Assembly (NCBI GenBank): GCA_021798985.1
Contig: JAJZBI010000013.1
Location: forward strand, 28,720-92,719
DNA from: Actinomycetes bacterium
GTDB lineage: Bacteria; Actinomycetota; Acidimicrobiia; Acidimicrobiales; Bog-793
DNA: 64,000 nt
Direction of reading: 5' to 3'
Position numbers and translations under genes: made by a program. Positions 55,116-64,000 of this stretch are shown piece after piece (position 1 is the stretch's first letter; the number at the start of each line of letters is the position of its first letter). Below the pieces are notes generated by a model. That model was not told the origin of the DNA, made no database searches, and worked only from the letters and a program-made list of their open reading frames with translations.

Positions 55116-57749
55116 TCAGGCGCGCTCGGCGGCGAAGGCACCATGCGCGAAGTGGTCGATGGCGCTCGGCGGCATGGGCCGAGCGAACAAGAAGCCCTGC
55201 CCGAGCTCGCACGACACGGCGCGCAGCGCCTCGAGCTGAACCTCGTCCTCGATGCCCTCGGCGACCATCGCGAGTCCGAGCTCTTGGCCCAGTGCGACCA
55301 GCATGCGCACGAGCGAGGTGGCTTGGCTGCCCGCCGCGAGGCCCGAGACGAAGGACCGGTCGATCTTCAAGATGTCGATCGGCAGCTGGCGGAGATAGCT
55401 GAAAGAGGAGTAGCCCGTGCCGAAGTCGTCGATGGCGGTGCGCACGCCGAGCCGGCGCAGCGCCTCGAGACGAGCGCGGGCGGCGGCGACATCGTCGATA
55501 AGCACGCTCTCGGTGACCTCGAGCACGATGAGGCCCGGGTCGACGCCGGTCTCGGCGAGGACCCCGGCCACCAGCGCCGCGAGCCCGTCATCGAGCTGGC
55601 GCGCCGAGACGTTGATGCCGACGTTGATGGCCATGCCGGCCCGGCTCCAGCGGGCAGCCTGGCGGCAGGCGCTCCGCAGCACCCAGGCGCCGACCGGCAC
55701 GATCATCCCCGAGCTCTCGAGCGCCGCGATGAAGCGGTCCGGGCCGACCGTCCCGCGGCGTGGGTGTTCCCAGCGCAAGAGCGCCTCCACACCGCGCAGG
55801 GAGAGCGTGGTGAGGTCGAAGTAGGGCTGGTAGAGGAGGAAGAACTCGTCCCGCTCGAGCGCCTCGTGCAGCTCGAGCTCGAGGGCGAGCCGCTCCTCGA
55901 GATCGCTGTGCATCTCGGGCCGGAAGACGACGTAGCGATGCTTGCCGCCAGCCTTGGCCTCATGGAGGGCGACGTCGGCGTTGCGCATGAGGACCTCGGG
56001 CCCATCCCCCGAGCCGCTGGCGACCCCGATGCTCGCGGAGACCTTGATCGGCTTGGCCGGGCACGCGGCGAGCTCGAACGGCTCGGCGAGCGCACCCAGC
56101 ACGCGTTCGGCCAGTTGCGGGGCCTCGGTGGCGCGCGGGTCCTCCTCGGTGAGGATCACGAACTCGTCGCTGCCCATGCGACCGACCGTGTCGCCGCGCC
56201 GGACGGTGGCGCGCAGGCGGTCGGCGACGGCGCGCAACAGCTCGTCACCCGCTTGAGGGCCGAGCGCGTCGTTGACCTCTTTGAAGCCATCGAGGTCGAC
56301 GACGAGGAGCTTGGCGCTCGTCTGGTGCCGCGCTGCGCGCGCGGAGAGCTGGGCGAGCCGGTCGAGGACGAGGCTGCGGTTCGGCAGCCCGGTCAGCGCG
56401 TCGTGCAGCGCCTGGTGGCGAAGCTGTTGCTCGAGGTGCTTGGACTCGCTCGCGTCGTGCAGGACCACGACGAGCCCGTTGACCGCAGGGTCCGCCAGCA
56501 GATTGGTCGTCGATGCCGCGCAGTAGTGCTCGACGCCTTTGGCGTCGAGCACCCGCACCTCTGCCGTCACGTCGGTCCCTGGAGCCCCGATCGCGGATTC
56601 GAGCGCGGACTCGAGCGCGTTGAGGTCGTCGGGGACCACGAAGCGCCGCAGCGAGCGCTCACCTGCGAGCTGTTCGCCGGTGAGGCCGACGAGCTCGAGC
56701 AGCGCCGGGCTCGCGTAGCGGGGCCGGCGATCTTGGTCCAGGACGAGGACGTAGTCCTTCACGCGCTCGACGAGCGCGCGGTAGTAGCGCTCGCGTGCCT
56801 CGAGTTCGCGCTGGGACTGGCGGACCGAGCGGAACAGGCTACCAATTCGGGCGAAGACCAACGCCACCGCCATCGCGGTCGGCAGCGCCAGCGCGGCCGC
56901 CGTGGCGCCTTGATGGTCGCGGACGAGGCTGATCGCCTCGGCGATCGGGCCGGCGGCGAGCGCGAGGCCAAGGCGCGCGGCGCGCGCCGGGCCGAGGACC
57001 GCCGGGATCGCGCCCGCGTCGGTGAGATCTGCCGGGGTCGCGCCGAGGGCCGCCGCGGCCAGCAAGGCGATCGAGATCAACCAGCCAAGTGCCGGCGGAC
57101 CAAGGATCGACGCGCGCCCGGCATCCTTGCCGAACGCGAAGGCCAGATCGCTCATCAGCGCGGCGAGCGCGGAGGCGCCGAAGCACCACAGCGGCGCCGG
57201 GCGGACCCGTGCGGTCGTGAGCAGACGGAGCGATCCGAGCACCACGAACAGGCCGGCCAGGGGAGCGAGCGCGAGGGGAAGGCGGAGCACGCTGGGTGCG
57301 CCACGGTGCTCGAGTGCCGGCAGGGTGATGAGGATCATCCCCGCCCATCCGAGCCCGACGGTTGCGATGGCGACGTCGAGGACGGTGTCGACGTTGCGGC
57401 GTTCGCCGAAGCGCCCGATGAGTCCGTGCAGCGTTGCGAACTGCGCGACGAAGCCGGCGAGCAGGGCGGCGTCGGGGAGGATCGACAAGTTCGGGTCACG
57501 TCCGAGCATGGGGGCGAGGAGGCCGAGCGCCGTCAGGGAGAGCGCAGTGGTGGCGATGATGGCACCAAGGCCGCGCCGCAGTGGACAGCGCCGCTCGCTC
57601 GGCGTCGCGAAGACGATGCCGAGGCAAAGGGCCGCGAGGGCGTCGACTCCGAGGCTGCCAACAAGGGCGGAGCGAGCGAGGAGGCTGAGCGCACCGAGCA
57701 GTGTGGCGAGTGAGAGGGCGGCGAGCGCCGTGCGCCTCGCGACCGACAT
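55116..57749 (-). CDS. Multi-TM PAS-GGDEF-EAL protein (c-di-GMP turnover)
   Basis: N-terminal multi-TM region; PAS (YYRALVERVKDYVLVLDQDRRPRYASPALLELVG); GRMGSDEFVIL; EALLRWEHP...NVSARQLDD...DDFGTGYSSFSYLRQLPIDILKIDRSFV. Confidence 0.93.
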   Translation of the reverse strand: MSVARRTALAALSLATLLGALSLLARSALVGSLGVDALAALCLGIVFATPSERRCPLRRGLGAIIATTALSLTALGLLAPMLGRDPNLSILPDAALLAGFVAQFATLHGLIGRFGERRNVDTVLDVAIATVGLGWAGMILITLPALEHRGAPSVLRLPLALAPLAGLFVVLGSLRLLTTARVRPAPLWCFGASALAALMSDLAFAFGKDAGRASILGPPALGWLISIALLAAAALGATPADLTDAGAIPAVLGPARAARLGLALAAGPIAEAISLVRDHQGATAAALALPTAMAVALVFARIGSLFRSVRQSQRELEARERYYRALVERVKDYVLVLDQDRRPRYASPALLELVGLTGEQLAGERSLRRFVVPDDLNALESALESAIGAPGTDVTAEVRVLDAKGVEHYCAASTTNLLADPAVNGLVVVLHDASESKHLEQQLRHQALHDALTGLPNRSLVLDRLAQLSARAARHQTSAKLLVVDLDGFKEVNDALGPQAGDELLRAVADRLRATVRRGDTVGRMGSDEFVILTEEDPRATEAPQLAERVLGALAEPFELAACPAKPIKVSASIGVASGSGDGPEVLMRNADVALHEAKAGGKHRYVVFRPEMHSDLEERLALELELHEALERDEFFLLYQPYFDLTTLSLRGVEALLRWEHPRRGTVGPDRFIAALESSGMIVPVGAWVLRSACRQAARWSRAGMAINVGINVSARQLDDGLAALVAGVLAETGVDPGLIVLEVTESVLIDDVAAARARLEALRRLGVRTAIDDFGTGYSSFSYLRQLPIDILKIDRSFVSGLAAGSQATSLVRMLVALGQELGLAMVAEGIEDEVQLEALRAVSCELGQGFLFARPMPPSAIDHFAHGAFAAERA

Positions 57750-57916
57750 GGTGGAGTCAACGGCGCGCGCCCTCGGTGCCCGCAGGGGTCCTTCGCCCCC
57801 TTGTGTGCGCCTGGTGGCCCGGGTCCTGCGCCTCTTTTCGCCGTGCCAGCTCGGCCGCGAGGGATCTGTTCGCCTGGGGCCCGCGCGTGCCCGATCGGGC
57901 AGGGGGGTCCTCGCCG

Positions 57917-58425
57917 CCGCCACAGCGACGACGTGGCGCTCCCCGAGCACGGCCGCTGAGCCGACCGGGCCGTCGAGACCCGCCTCGCTCTCAGTTGCCC
58001 TTCAGTTCACCTTGGCGCCGCGTGCAGATCCCACCGGCACCATGGACGCACTGGATCATTTGCCCACTTCGGGCACGAGCGAGGAAAGGTGGGACGGCGA
58101 TGACAATGCTCTTGGTCACGCTCCCGTTGATGGTGCTTGGCGTGGCGGTCGCGGTCATCCCGCTCGTGCTCGCCATCGCCAAGGAGTCCACGAGCCAGAA
58201 CCGGACGCTTCACCCGCTCGCCGCCTTCGGCCACGAGCGCGCCGAGCGCCTCGCTGATCGCGAGCACCTCGCCGCATAGAGGATCTGCCCACTGCGGGCC
58301 AGCGCACCTCCCCGGTCGCCTGGCCCGCGGTGGGCGGAGGCAACGCTGGGCTGTCTGCCCCGTGCCATTTGCAGCGCCGGCCGGATCCCCCCTCCGCCGG
58401 CGCTGCGCCGCGCCCGGGGCCCGGC
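57917..58425. repeat. Long direct repeat, copy 2 (~509 bp; partner 54585-55093)
   Basis: See copy 1; carries a duplicate of the pirin 3' end (RHSDDVALPEHGR-stop) detached from any pirin gene. Confidence 0.95.
58100..58279 (+). CDS. 59-aa predicted single-TM small membrane protein (copy 2)
   Basis: Same amino-acid sequence as 54768..54947. Confidence 0.65.
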   Translation: MTMLLVTLPLMVLGVAVAVIPLVLAIAKESTSQNRTLHPLAAFGHERAERLADREHLAA

Positions 58426-58460
58426 GGAATAGCCAAGGGCACCGGTAGGTTGGAGGTCCC

Positions 58461-59717
58461 ATGGCCTCTCCAAGCGCTGGTGCCGTCGCGGCCAACCGTG
58501 CCGTCGAACCGGCGCAACCGGCGGGGATCTCGAACCGGCTGGTCCTCTTGATGGCCGTGGCGACCGGCTCGATCGTCGCGAACCTCTACTACGCGCAACC
58601 GCTTCTGCACGAGATCTCCCGGTCGTTCCACGTGGGCTCGGCGGCGACGTCGCTCATCGTCACCTGCACCCAGCTCGGCTATGCCGCTGGGCTGCTGCTC
58701 GTCGTGCCGCTCGGCGACCTGCACCCGCGACGCTCTCTCACTGTCGCGATCTTCGGCGTCGCTGCGCTGTTCCTCGTGGTGTGCGCCGTCGCCCCGTCGC
58801 TTTGGCTGTTCGAAGTGGCGTCGATCGCCACGGGCTGCGCCTCGGTGGCCGGCCAGGTGCTGGTGCCCTTTGCGGCCGACCTCGCCGACACCGAGCGCCG
58901 CGGCCGGGTGGTGGCGCGAATCATGACGGGCCTTCTCCTCGGCATCTTGTTGGCGCGAACCGTCTCCGGGCTCGTCGCCAACTTTGCCGGCTGGCGCATG
59001 ATCTACTGGTTGTCGGCGGCGCTCATGGCCCTGTTCGTGGTGATCCTCGCCCGAGCGCTCCCCGCTGAGGCGCCGCGACCTCGCGTCGCGTACGTCGGGC
59101 TCGTGGTGTCCTCGCTGCGCCTGCTCGCCGAGGAGCCGCTGTTGCGGCGCCGGGCCTGGCAGGGGGCCTTCGCCTTCGCCGCCTTCAGCGTGTTGTGGAC
59201 CTCGCTCGCCTTCTTGCTGTCCAGCTTTCCGTATCACTACTCCAACGCCGTGATCGGGCTGTTCGGTCTCGCCGGCGCGGCCGGCGTCGCGGCGGCGAAC
59301 CTGGCAGGCAAGCTCGCCGACGGCGGCCGCGTCGCGCTCAGCACCGCCGTCGCCGCCGCGCTGGTCACGGTCGCTTTCGCGTTCCTCGGGCTCGGTGCGA
59401 CCTCGCTCGTTTCGTTGCTGATTGGCATCGTGGTCCTCGACATCGGCACCCAGGGGATGCAGATCACGAACCAGGCCGTGATCTACAGTCTCCGCCCCGA
59501 TGCGCGCAGCCGCCTCAACAGCGCCTATATGGTCTGCTACTTCCTCGGCGGCGCGCTCGGCTCACTGCTAGCCGGCACGGTGCTCGCGAGCGCTGGCTGG
59601 AGCGGCGTCTGCGCGCTCGGTGCCGCCTTCGGGGCTCTTTGCGTCGCGGGCGCGCTGTTCGATCACCTCCGCCCGCCCCGCAGCTCCCACTGCAGCGCCG
59701 TCGCGTCACTCGTCTGA
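58461..59717 (+). CDS. MFS transporter
   Basis: 12-TM-like; TGSIVANLYYAQPLLHEISRSFHVGSAATSLIVTCTQLGYAAGLLLVVPLGDLHPRRSL. Confidence 0.92.
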   Translation: MASPSAGAVAANRAVEPAQPAGISNRLVLLMAVATGSIVANLYYAQPLLHEISRSFHVGSAATSLIVTCTQLGYAAGLLLVVPLGDLHPRRSLTVAIFGVAALFLVVCAVAPSLWLFEVASIATGCASVAGQVLVPFAADLADTERRGRVVARIMTGLLLGILLARTVSGLVANFAGWRMIYWLSAALMALFVVILARALPAEAPRPRVAYVGLVVSSLRLLAEEPLLRRRAWQGAFAFAAFSVLWTSLAFLLSSFPYHYSNAVIGLFGLAGAAGVAAANLAGKLADGGRVALSTAVAAALVTVAFAFLGLGATSLVSLLIGIVVLDIGTQGMQITNQAVIYSLRPDARSRLNSAYMVCYFLGGALGSLLAGTVLASAGWSGVCALGAAFGALCVAGALFDHLRPPRSSHCSAVASLV

Positions 59718-59923
59718 GCGCGCAGGCGGTCAAAGGACGCCCGGGCGCGTGGGTCAGCTGGTGCTGCGTTTGGCGACAAGGTGTGACTCGGTGGAACATC
59801 AGCGGATCCTCGCCGCGGGCGAGCGAGCTGGCCGAGAGAGCCCCGGGGACCGGCGCCGGCCGATCGCGTCAGGGCTGGGCCTCGGCGTGCTCGGCGACCG
59901 TTCCCGCCACGGCGGGCTGGGCG

Positions 59924-62344
59924 TCAGTCGCGCTTGCGACCCAACCCACCAGAATCGCTCCCAGCGGTCGGATCGACCTCACGCCGGGCGCCGGCAAACC
60001 GGCCCTGTTCGAGCGTGACGGTCGCCTCGAGCTCGGGGGTGAGCGCCGTGGCGTGGAGCAGGAGCAGCCGCTTGGTGGGCCGGGTCAGCGCCACGTAGAG
60101 ATCGCTTGCGCCGCGCCGCCCGTGGCGAGCGATCTCGCCTGGCTCGACGAGCAAGACGGCGTCGAACTCGAGGCCCTTCGCGTCGCCCACGCTGAGGAGC
60201 GCGACCGCGGCGCCGAGCGGGTTCAGCGGATCGAAGCGCGAGCCGAGCCGCTCGGCGAGCGCGACGCGCAGCGCTTCGATGCGTGGCGGTGGCGCCAGCA
60301 CGGCGAGGCGCCCACCGTCCAGCTGATCACCCAGCGCCGCCGCGGCGTCGGCGGCGACGGCCGGGAGCGCCGCGGCGGTCGTGGACAGCCGGGTGGGGGG
60401 CAGACCTGAGGACCGGATGGCGACCGTCGCCGGGAAGCCAGGGGCAGCGACCGCCAGCACCGCGTTGGCGACCTCCATGATCTCACGAGGCGTGCGATAA
60501 TTCGTCGACAGCTCGACGAGGCGCCACTGGCCTCGGGCAAAGGGCTCGAGGATGCTCGACCACTGCAGGGGAGCCCATGACGCGCTGCACTGGGCGAGGT
60601 CGCCGAGCAGGGTCATCGAGCGACTGGGGACGCGGCGGAAGACCGCTCGCCACGCCATCGGCGAGAGCTCTTGGGCCTCGTCGACGATTACGTGGCCGAA
60701 GCGCCACGTCCGGTCACGCGCCGCCTGCTCGCTGAGGTTGGTGCCCTCGGCCTCGGCGAAGCGCTCGGCGAACTGCTCGGGGTCGATGTCGATGCCGAGC
60801 TGCAGGTCGCGAAGGACCGTCCGGGCGTAGTCGACCTCCTCGCGCCGCCGGGCGACCTGGCGGCGCCGCGCCCGGCGCTCGGCGGCGCTCGTCCACGAGC
60901 CGAGCTGCTCGGCCGCCTCGTCCAAGAGCGCGACGTCCTCGATGCTCCACGGCACGGCGTTCGGGTCGGGCGAGCGCTCCCGCACGAGCAGGCTGGCATC
61001 GAGGTCCCCGAGCCCTCGCGTGGCCGAGCGCACGAGCGCTGGCGAGCCGAACAGGTCGTTCAGCAGCTGAGTGGGTGAGAGGACCGGCCACAGCCGCTCC
61101 ATGGCCTCGCGAAAGCCCCGGGCACGGCGCAGCGCCCGGCGCAGGCTCGAGGCGTCCTCGGAGGAAAGCGGGGGGAGCCCGCCTGCGTGGTGTTCGCGGC
61201 GGATCTCGGTGAGCGCCGCCTCGATCACCGAGTGCTCGACGATGCGGCGGACGTCGTTGTGCGGCCGGCCCGTGCGCCGGGCACGCGCGCGGGCGTCGGC
61301 CAGGGCGGCGCGGGGAACGACGACCCGGTGCCGCTCGAAGACGAGCTCGGCGTCCTGGCGCGGCGCTCGCTGGCGATCGCGGATCGCGTTGGCGATCAGG
61401 TCGGCCATCACCGGCCGACCCTTCAGCTCGGCGACCGCCTCCTCGTCGTGACGCAGGGCGCGCACCTCGGGAAAGAGCGAGCGCACGGTCGCCATCAACA
61501 CTCCCGTCTCGCCGAGGGCCGGAAGCACCTGCTCGATGTAGCGCAGGAAGATGGGATTCGGTCCGATGATGAGGACACCGCTTTGCGCGAGCCGGCTGCG
61601 GTGGGTGTAGAGGAGGTAGGCGGCACGGTGCAGCCCGACGGCCGTCTTGCCGGTGCCCGGGCCGCCCTGGACGACGAGCGCGCCCGACAGGCCCGAGCGG
61701 ATGACGGCGTCTTGCTCGCGCTGGATGGTGGCGACGATGTCGCGCATGTGGCCGGTGCGCGTCCGCGAGATCTCGGCGAGGAGCGCGGCGTCCCCGTGCA
61801 GCGCGCCCGAGGCCGCGCCCCCGAGCGCGGCGACGTCGAAGACCTCGTCTTCGATCGCGAGCAGCTGCCGTCCCCGCGTGATGAAGTGGCGGCGCCGCAC
61901 GACGCCCTCGGGCGAGCCGGAAGTGGCGCGATAAAAGAGCGCCGCCTTGGGTGCGCGCCAGTCCATGAGCAAGGGGTCGTTGCCCTCGCCCGCAAGGCCG
62001 ACCCGGCCGACGTAGAGGGTCGATCCATCGTCGAGGTCGAGCCGGCCAAAGCACAGCGGCAGGTCACCAATGGCGAGGGCGTCGAGCCGCCGCTCGAGAT
62101 GGCGCGCCAGCACATCGCGCTCGGTGCGCGACTGGGGCGTGCCCCCGCGGGGCGCGAGGCGCACGTCGGCGAGGCGCTGACGCTGCAGCTCGCGCAGCGC
62201 ATCGAGGCGCTCATAGAGCATCTCGAGATAGGCCGCCTCGCGGGCGAACTCGCGGTGAGGCGGTCCACCAGCTGTCTGAGCAGCGCCATCGGTCGTTGGC
62301 TCGAGCGAGGGACCGGTGGTCCCAGGGCCGACAGGATCTGACAT
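59924..62344 (-). CDS. HelD-like UvrD/REP superfamily 1 helicase
   Basis: LEMLYERLDALRELQRQRLADVRLAPRGG; DALAIGDLPLCFGRLDLDDGSTLYVGRVGLAGEGNDPLLMDWRAPKAALFYRAT; VVQGGPGTGKTAVGLHRAAYLLYTHRSRL; HVIVDEAQELSPMAWR. ATG at 62344. Confidence 0.9.
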   Translation of the reverse strand: MSDPVGPGTTGPSLEPTTDGAAQTAGGPPHREFAREAAYLEMLYERLDALRELQRQRLADVRLAPRGGTPQSRTERDVLARHLERRLDALAIGDLPLCFGRLDLDDGSTLYVGRVGLAGEGNDPLLMDWRAPKAALFYRATSGSPEGVVRRRHFITRGRQLLAIEDEVFDVAALGGAASGALHGDAALLAEISRTRTGHMRDIVATIQREQDAVIRSGLSGALVVQGGPGTGKTAVGLHRAAYLLYTHRSRLAQSGVLIIGPNPIFLRYIEQVLPALGETGVLMATVRSLFPEVRALRHDEEAVAELKGRPVMADLIANAIRDRQRAPRQDAELVFERHRVVVPRAALADARARARRTGRPHNDVRRIVEHSVIEAALTEIRREHHAGGLPPLSSEDASSLRRALRRARGFREAMERLWPVLSPTQLLNDLFGSPALVRSATRGLGDLDASLLVRERSPDPNAVPWSIEDVALLDEAAEQLGSWTSAAERRARRRQVARRREEVDYARTVLRDLQLGIDIDPEQFAERFAEAEGTNLSEQAARDRTWRFGHVIVDEAQELSPMAWRAVFRRVPSRSMTLLGDLAQCSASWAPLQWSSILEPFARGQWRLVELSTNYRTPREIMEVANAVLAVAAPGFPATVAIRSSGLPPTRLSTTAAALPAVAADAAAALGDQLDGGRLAVLAPPPRIEALRVALAERLGSRFDPLNPLGAAVALLSVGDAKGLEFDAVLLVEPGEIARHGRRGASDLYVALTRPTKRLLLLHATALTPELEATVTLEQGRFAGARREVDPTAGSDSGGLGRKRD

Positions 62345-62505
62345 GGGAACGATCGAGGATAATGCCGCGTCAGCTGCCCCCGAACCACGGCGGGATCGAT
62401 CGGGCGGCTCGGCGCGCGCGTTCGGTCCGCGCCCGCCGCCGCCCAAGGGCTCGATCGTCCCGCCGACGGCCGCGACCGGGTTCTCGAGCTCGCGCGAGTG
62501 GTGCG

Positions 62506-63855
62506 CTAGGAAAGCGAGCCCCTGGCGCGACCGGCCGGGCCGTCGCTCGCCGCGGCGACGAAGCGCTCGGCGAGCGTTGGCGTCGCCGATAGGTGCTGGT
62601 GCAGGTAGCTCGCGAAGACGCGCGGCCCCGTCCAGCCGCTGGTGGCCCGGCTGAAGCGCCCCACGAGCTCGAGCGCGTCGCCGGCTGGCGTCGTCGTTGA
62701 GTAGTGGAGCTCGTGACCGCGAAGGCGCGTCCCGACCGGGCCGAGGAAGCTCGGCTGGCACAGCGTGGCGCGGCGGTAGCCGATCGTGAGCTGGTCGGTC
62801 ATCTCGGCGTGCACCCCCGATAGGACCCCGCTCATTGGCCGATCGCCGAGGGTGTCGCTCAGCCACAACAGCCCCCCGCACTCGGCCCAGATCACGAGGC
62901 CCTCCTGGGTGCGGCGGCGGAGGTCGGCGGCCAGCGCGACGTTGTCGGCAAGCTCGGCGGCGCGGCACTCGGCGAAGCCTCCCCCCGCGTACAGCCCTCG
63001 GCACCCCTCGGGAAGCTTGGTCGCCGAGAGCGGGTCGAAGGCCATGAGCTCGGCGCCCGCCGCCTCGAGCAGCTGGAGGTTCTCGGGATAGTTGAAGCCA
63101 AAGGCCGGTCCGTCGCACCACGCGACCCGGACGTGGCCAGCGACGGCCGGCTGGGGCGGGGGTGCGGCGGGCAGGCCCACCGCGGCGTTGGCGAGCGCGA
63201 GGACGCCCTCGAGGTCGACCGAGCGGGCGATCAGCGCTCCAAGGCGCGCCACGTTGGCCCGCTCGGCGGTTCGGGCGAGGCCGGGCGCACGCGGCGGGGT
63301 GGTGGGCGCGTCCTGTTGGGCCAGCATGCCGAGGATCGGGATGCGCAGCGGCTCGAGCGCGTCGCGCAGCACCTCGCCGTGGGCGTCCCCTCCCACCTTG
63401 TTGAGGATGAGGCCGGCGATCTTCACCGCAGGGTCGAAGGTGGAAAAGCCGTGCACCAAGGCGGCGATCGAGGTGCCCAGCGTCGCGGCATCGACCACGA
63501 GCAGGACGGGCGCAGAGAGCAGGCGGCTGATCGCCGCGCTCGAGTGCTCGCTGCCGGTGGGCCCGGCGCCGTCGAACAGGCCCATGACGCCCTCGACGAC
63601 GAGGAGCTCGCCTTCCTCGCACGCCGCAAGGGACGGTATGAGCGCCTCGCCGCACAGAAAGCTGTCGAGCGAGCGCGGCGCCTTGTCGGTGGCAAGGGCG
63701 TGGAAGGTGGGGTCGAGGTAGTCCGGACCGATCTTGGCCCCGCGCACCGAAAGGCCTCGCGCGGCGAGGGCGGCCATCAAGCCGGTTGCGATCGTGGTCT
63801 TGCCGACGCCCGAGTGCGTGCCGGCGACGACGATGCGGGGGCCGAGTCGAGCCAC
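62506..63855 (-). CDS. cobB: Cobyrinate a,c-diamide synthase (CbiA/CobB)
   Basis: RIVVAGTHSGVGKTTIATGLMAALAARGLSVRGAKIGPDYLDPTFHALAT; GLYAGGGFAECRAAELADN; VIWAECGGLLWLSDTLG; GHELHYST. Confidence 0.93.
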   Translation of the reverse strand: MARLGPRIVVAGTHSGVGKTTIATGLMAALAARGLSVRGAKIGPDYLDPTFHALATDKAPRSLDSFLCGEALIPSLAACEEGELLVVEGVMGLFDGAGPTGSEHSSAAISRLLSAPVLLVVDAATLGTSIAALVHGFSTFDPAVKIAGLILNKVGGDAHGEVLRDALEPLRIPILGMLAQQDAPTTPPRAPGLARTAERANVARLGALIARSVDLEGVLALANAAVGLPAAPPPQPAVAGHVRVAWCDGPAFGFNYPENLQLLEAAGAELMAFDPLSATKLPEGCRGLYAGGGFAECRAAELADNVALAADLRRRTQEGLVIWAECGGLLWLSDTLGDRPMSGVLSGVHAEMTDQLTIGYRRATLCQPSFLGPVGTRLRGHELHYSTTTPAGDALELVGRFSRATSGWTGPRVFASYLHQHLSATPTLAERFVAAASDGPAGRARGSLS

Positions 63856-64000
63856 GGCGCATTGTCGCGCCGGGCTGTCATCTATGAAGGAGCGCCCCTT
63901 GTCAAGGCTGTGGCGCCCGTAGGGCGACACGATCGAGCAGGAACTCCGGCGCGGTGTCTCGGAGTGGGTGACGTCGTGCGGGCGCGCCAAAGCCCCCGAG

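Noticed and set aside
55143-57713. 856-aa plus-strand ORF
   Set aside because: Shadow ORF antisense to the GGDEF-EAL gene; His/Glu/Arg/Asp-rich with no recognisable domain.
54585-58425. Composite transposon interpretation of the long direct repeats
   Set aside because: No transposase or integrase ORF and no terminal inverted repeats seen in the repeats; the repeat includes the end of the pirin gene, so simple IS flanks are unlikely.
59924-63862. 1312-aa ORF as a single helicase fusion protein
   Set aside because: The first ~500 aa are an out-of-frame reading of cobB; helicase homology begins at the ATG at 62344.
1-64000. tRNA/rRNA genes, prophage or a defence system
   Set aside because: None recognised by eye; tRNAscan-SE, Infernal and a defence-system HMM search would be needed to exclude them formally.

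Overview
This is a ~64 kb chromosomal window from a very GC-rich actinobacterium; the protein styles (GYWLV/FYGS repeats, He_PIG-like repeats) suggest an Acidimicrobiia-like lineage, which is inference only. I saw no rRNA, tRNA, transposase, phage module or CRISPR array. Left to right it contains: (i) a rhamnose/sugar-acid catabolic island (~1-17 kb) with a partial GH78 rhamnosidase, LacI, TRAP transporter, DapA-family lyase, LutA plus a fused LutB-LutC, RhaM, RhaI, a bifunctional aldolase/dehydrogenase, RhaB and a second LacI; (ii) a single-chain, asymmetric double ABC exporter with a MarR regulator and a 16-bp-arm palindrome; (iii) a surface-protein region (21-34 kb) with DUF1906-like/propeller and He_PIG-like secreted proteins, an AarF/UbiB kinase and a frameshifted TIGR03086-like pseudogene; (iv) a molybdopterin oxidoreductase with its reductase, kynureninase, and a CHASE3-like histidine kinase/Rcp-type regulator/REC-PP2C operon; (v) an enolase-superfamily enzyme, an epimerase, a YeiH/LysR pair, an S9 peptidase, and an ACAD/ATP-grasp/esterase/GGT/pirin run; (vi) a membrane GGDEF-EAL gene flanked by two ~509-bp direct repeats that differ, by my reading, at one position, each carrying the same 59-aa membrane ORF; (vii) an MFS permease, HelD-like helicase and CobB. 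The most notable signals are the long direct repeats around the c-di-GMP gene, several strong hairpins or palindromes in leaders, a structured leader before the ACAD gene, and a predicted seven-bladed Cys-paired propeller. All family calls come from reading motifs by eye; no database search was run.
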